Of a stretch of DNA of 5,826 nucleotides, positions 5,203 through 5,826 are shown in pieces. The stretch's first letter is position 1, and each line of letters begins with the position of its first letter. A program made the position numbers and the translations under genes. The notes under the pieces are model-generated. The model made no database searches. It was not told where the DNA came from and worked only from the letters and a program-made list of their open reading frames with translations. Source of the DNA: Candidatus Acetothermia bacterium JdFR-50 (GTDB lineage Bacteria > Bipolaricaulota > Bipolaricaulia > Bipolaricaulales > Bipolaricaulaceae); contig MTNL01000226.1 in NCBI GenBank assembly GCA_002010365.1, positions 1 to 5,826 on the forward strand. Direction: 5' to 3'.

Positions 5203-5826
5203 TCGAGGACTATCTGGGGCGGCGAGCCCGGGTATACGGGGGAGAGAAGGCGATCCTCGTGGGCATCCTCCCCCTGGGTGCGGCGGAGGAGGAGCGCGAA
5301 ACCTTCGATGAACTCCGGGCGCTGGCTTACACCGCGGGGATCTTCGTGGTAGGCCATATTCTCCAACGCCGGGCCCGTCCCGATCCGGCCACCTTCATCG
5401 GCAAGGGAAAGGCGGAAGAGCTCAGGACGTTGGCCGAGGCCTTAGGGGCCGACACCGCCCTCTTCAATGACGAGCTTTCCCCCGATCAGGCCCGCACCTT
5501 GGAGGAGATCACCGGGCTGAAGATCGTGGACCGCACCCAGCTTATCCTCGACATCTTCGCCCAGCGGGCGGGGACTAAGGAAGCGGAGCTCGCCGTAGAA
5601 CTGGCCCAGCTCGAATACCTCCTCCCCCGTCTGCGGGGGTGGGGCAAAGCCCTTACTAACCCCGGCGGCGGAATCGGCACCATGGGCCCGGGGGAGACCA
5701 AGATGGAGATCGAACGCCGCAGGGTGAAACGCCGGATCCAGGCCATCCGCCGTGCCCTGCGGGAAGCGGACCGGGTCAGGGAGGTGCGGCGCAAGCGCCG
5801 CCGGGCCTCATCCATCCCCCAAGTGG
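5175..5826 (+). CDS. hflX: GTPase HflX, N-terminal half (3' truncated by window edge)
   Basis: Ribosome-associated GTPase that splits stalled or vacant 70S ribosomes, known from E. coli heat-shock work. The visible 217 residues cover the N-terminal HflX domain and start of the linker helices: AILVGI (26-31), FIGKGKAEEL (74-83), LFNDELSPDQARTLEE (96-111), IVDRTQLILDIFAQRAGTKEAELAVELAQLEYLLPRL, then PGGGIGTMGPGETKME (163-178) and the basic coiled helix RRRVKRRIQAIRRAL (181-195). The Walker A and G-domain lie beyond the window. The frame has no stop to base 5826. ATG 5175 is the first possible start because an in-frame TGA lies at 5169-5171; it gives a 28-nt overlap with murA. GGGG (5164-5167), seven bases upstream, is the only plausible ribosome site. 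The family loop GGIGxRGPGE has Met170 in place of Arg. HflX identity is secure from the N-domain alone; whether the GTPase half is intact cannot be seen. Confidence 0.95.
   Translation, partial: MGRGNQRYLIEDYLGRRARVYGGEKAILVGILPLGAAEEERETFDELRALAYTAGIFVVGHILQRRARPDPATFIGKGKAEELRTLAEALGADTALFNDELSPDQARTLEEITGLKIVDRTQLILDIFAQRAGTKEAELAVELAQLEYLLPRLRGWGKALTNPGGGIGTMGPGETKMEIERRRVKRRIQAIRRALREADRVREVRRKRRRASSIPQV

Noticed and set aside
1..5826. CRISPR array, tRNA/rRNA gene, insertion sequence, toxin-antitoxin or defence module
   Set aside because: No spaced direct repeats, cloverleaf, transposase, terminal inverted repeats or small gene pairs were seen; essentially all bases are explained by seven housekeeping-type genes.

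Overview
This is a compact, GC-rich stretch (about 60% G+C by eye) of a bacterial chromosome. All seven genes lie on the + strand and only two short gaps are non-coding. Every protein is a core housekeeping type: bacterial ProRS, RpiB, Rho, a LysM/M23 cell-wall hydrolase, MurA and HflX, plus a small family-2 glycosyltransferase. The organism is a peptidoglycan-making bacterium with strong Shine-Dalgarno sites and frequent GTG starts. The gene order does not match Escherichia or Bacillus, and several family motifs are divergent. A deep-branching or uncultured lineage (for example near Bipolaricaulota/Acetothermia) is only a guess; sequence alone does not settle it.

Layout: 1-693 is the C-terminal part of proS, whose 5' end lies outside the window. 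Its stop codon sits inside the -35 box of a near-consensus housekeeping promoter (TTGACT, 17 bp, TATACT; 690-718). That promoter drives a GT2 glycosyltransferase (748-1386). After a 16-nt gap comes rpiB (1403-1849), then rho (1849-3111), a secreted LysM-LysM-M23 peptidase (3104-3961), murA (3961-5202) and the first half of hflX (5175 to the window end). From rpiB on, each gene overlaps the next by 1, 8, 1 and 28 nt, so the promoter at 690-718 plausibly drives one polycistronic unit running past the window end.

Working together: murA makes the first committed peptidoglycan precursor and the M23 protein remodels the finished wall. rho (transcription termination) and hflX (ribosome splitting and rescue) are gene-expression quality-control factors. 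rpiB supplies pentose phosphates, and the GT2 enzyme moves a sugar to an unknown acceptor. The operon looks like a growth-linked housekeeping unit. I see no mobile element, CRISPR array, RNA gene, toxin-antitoxin pair or defence system, and no convincing new system. The points worth a second look are unusual residues in otherwise invariant sites of ProRS, Rho and HflX, and the tight coupling of the operon.
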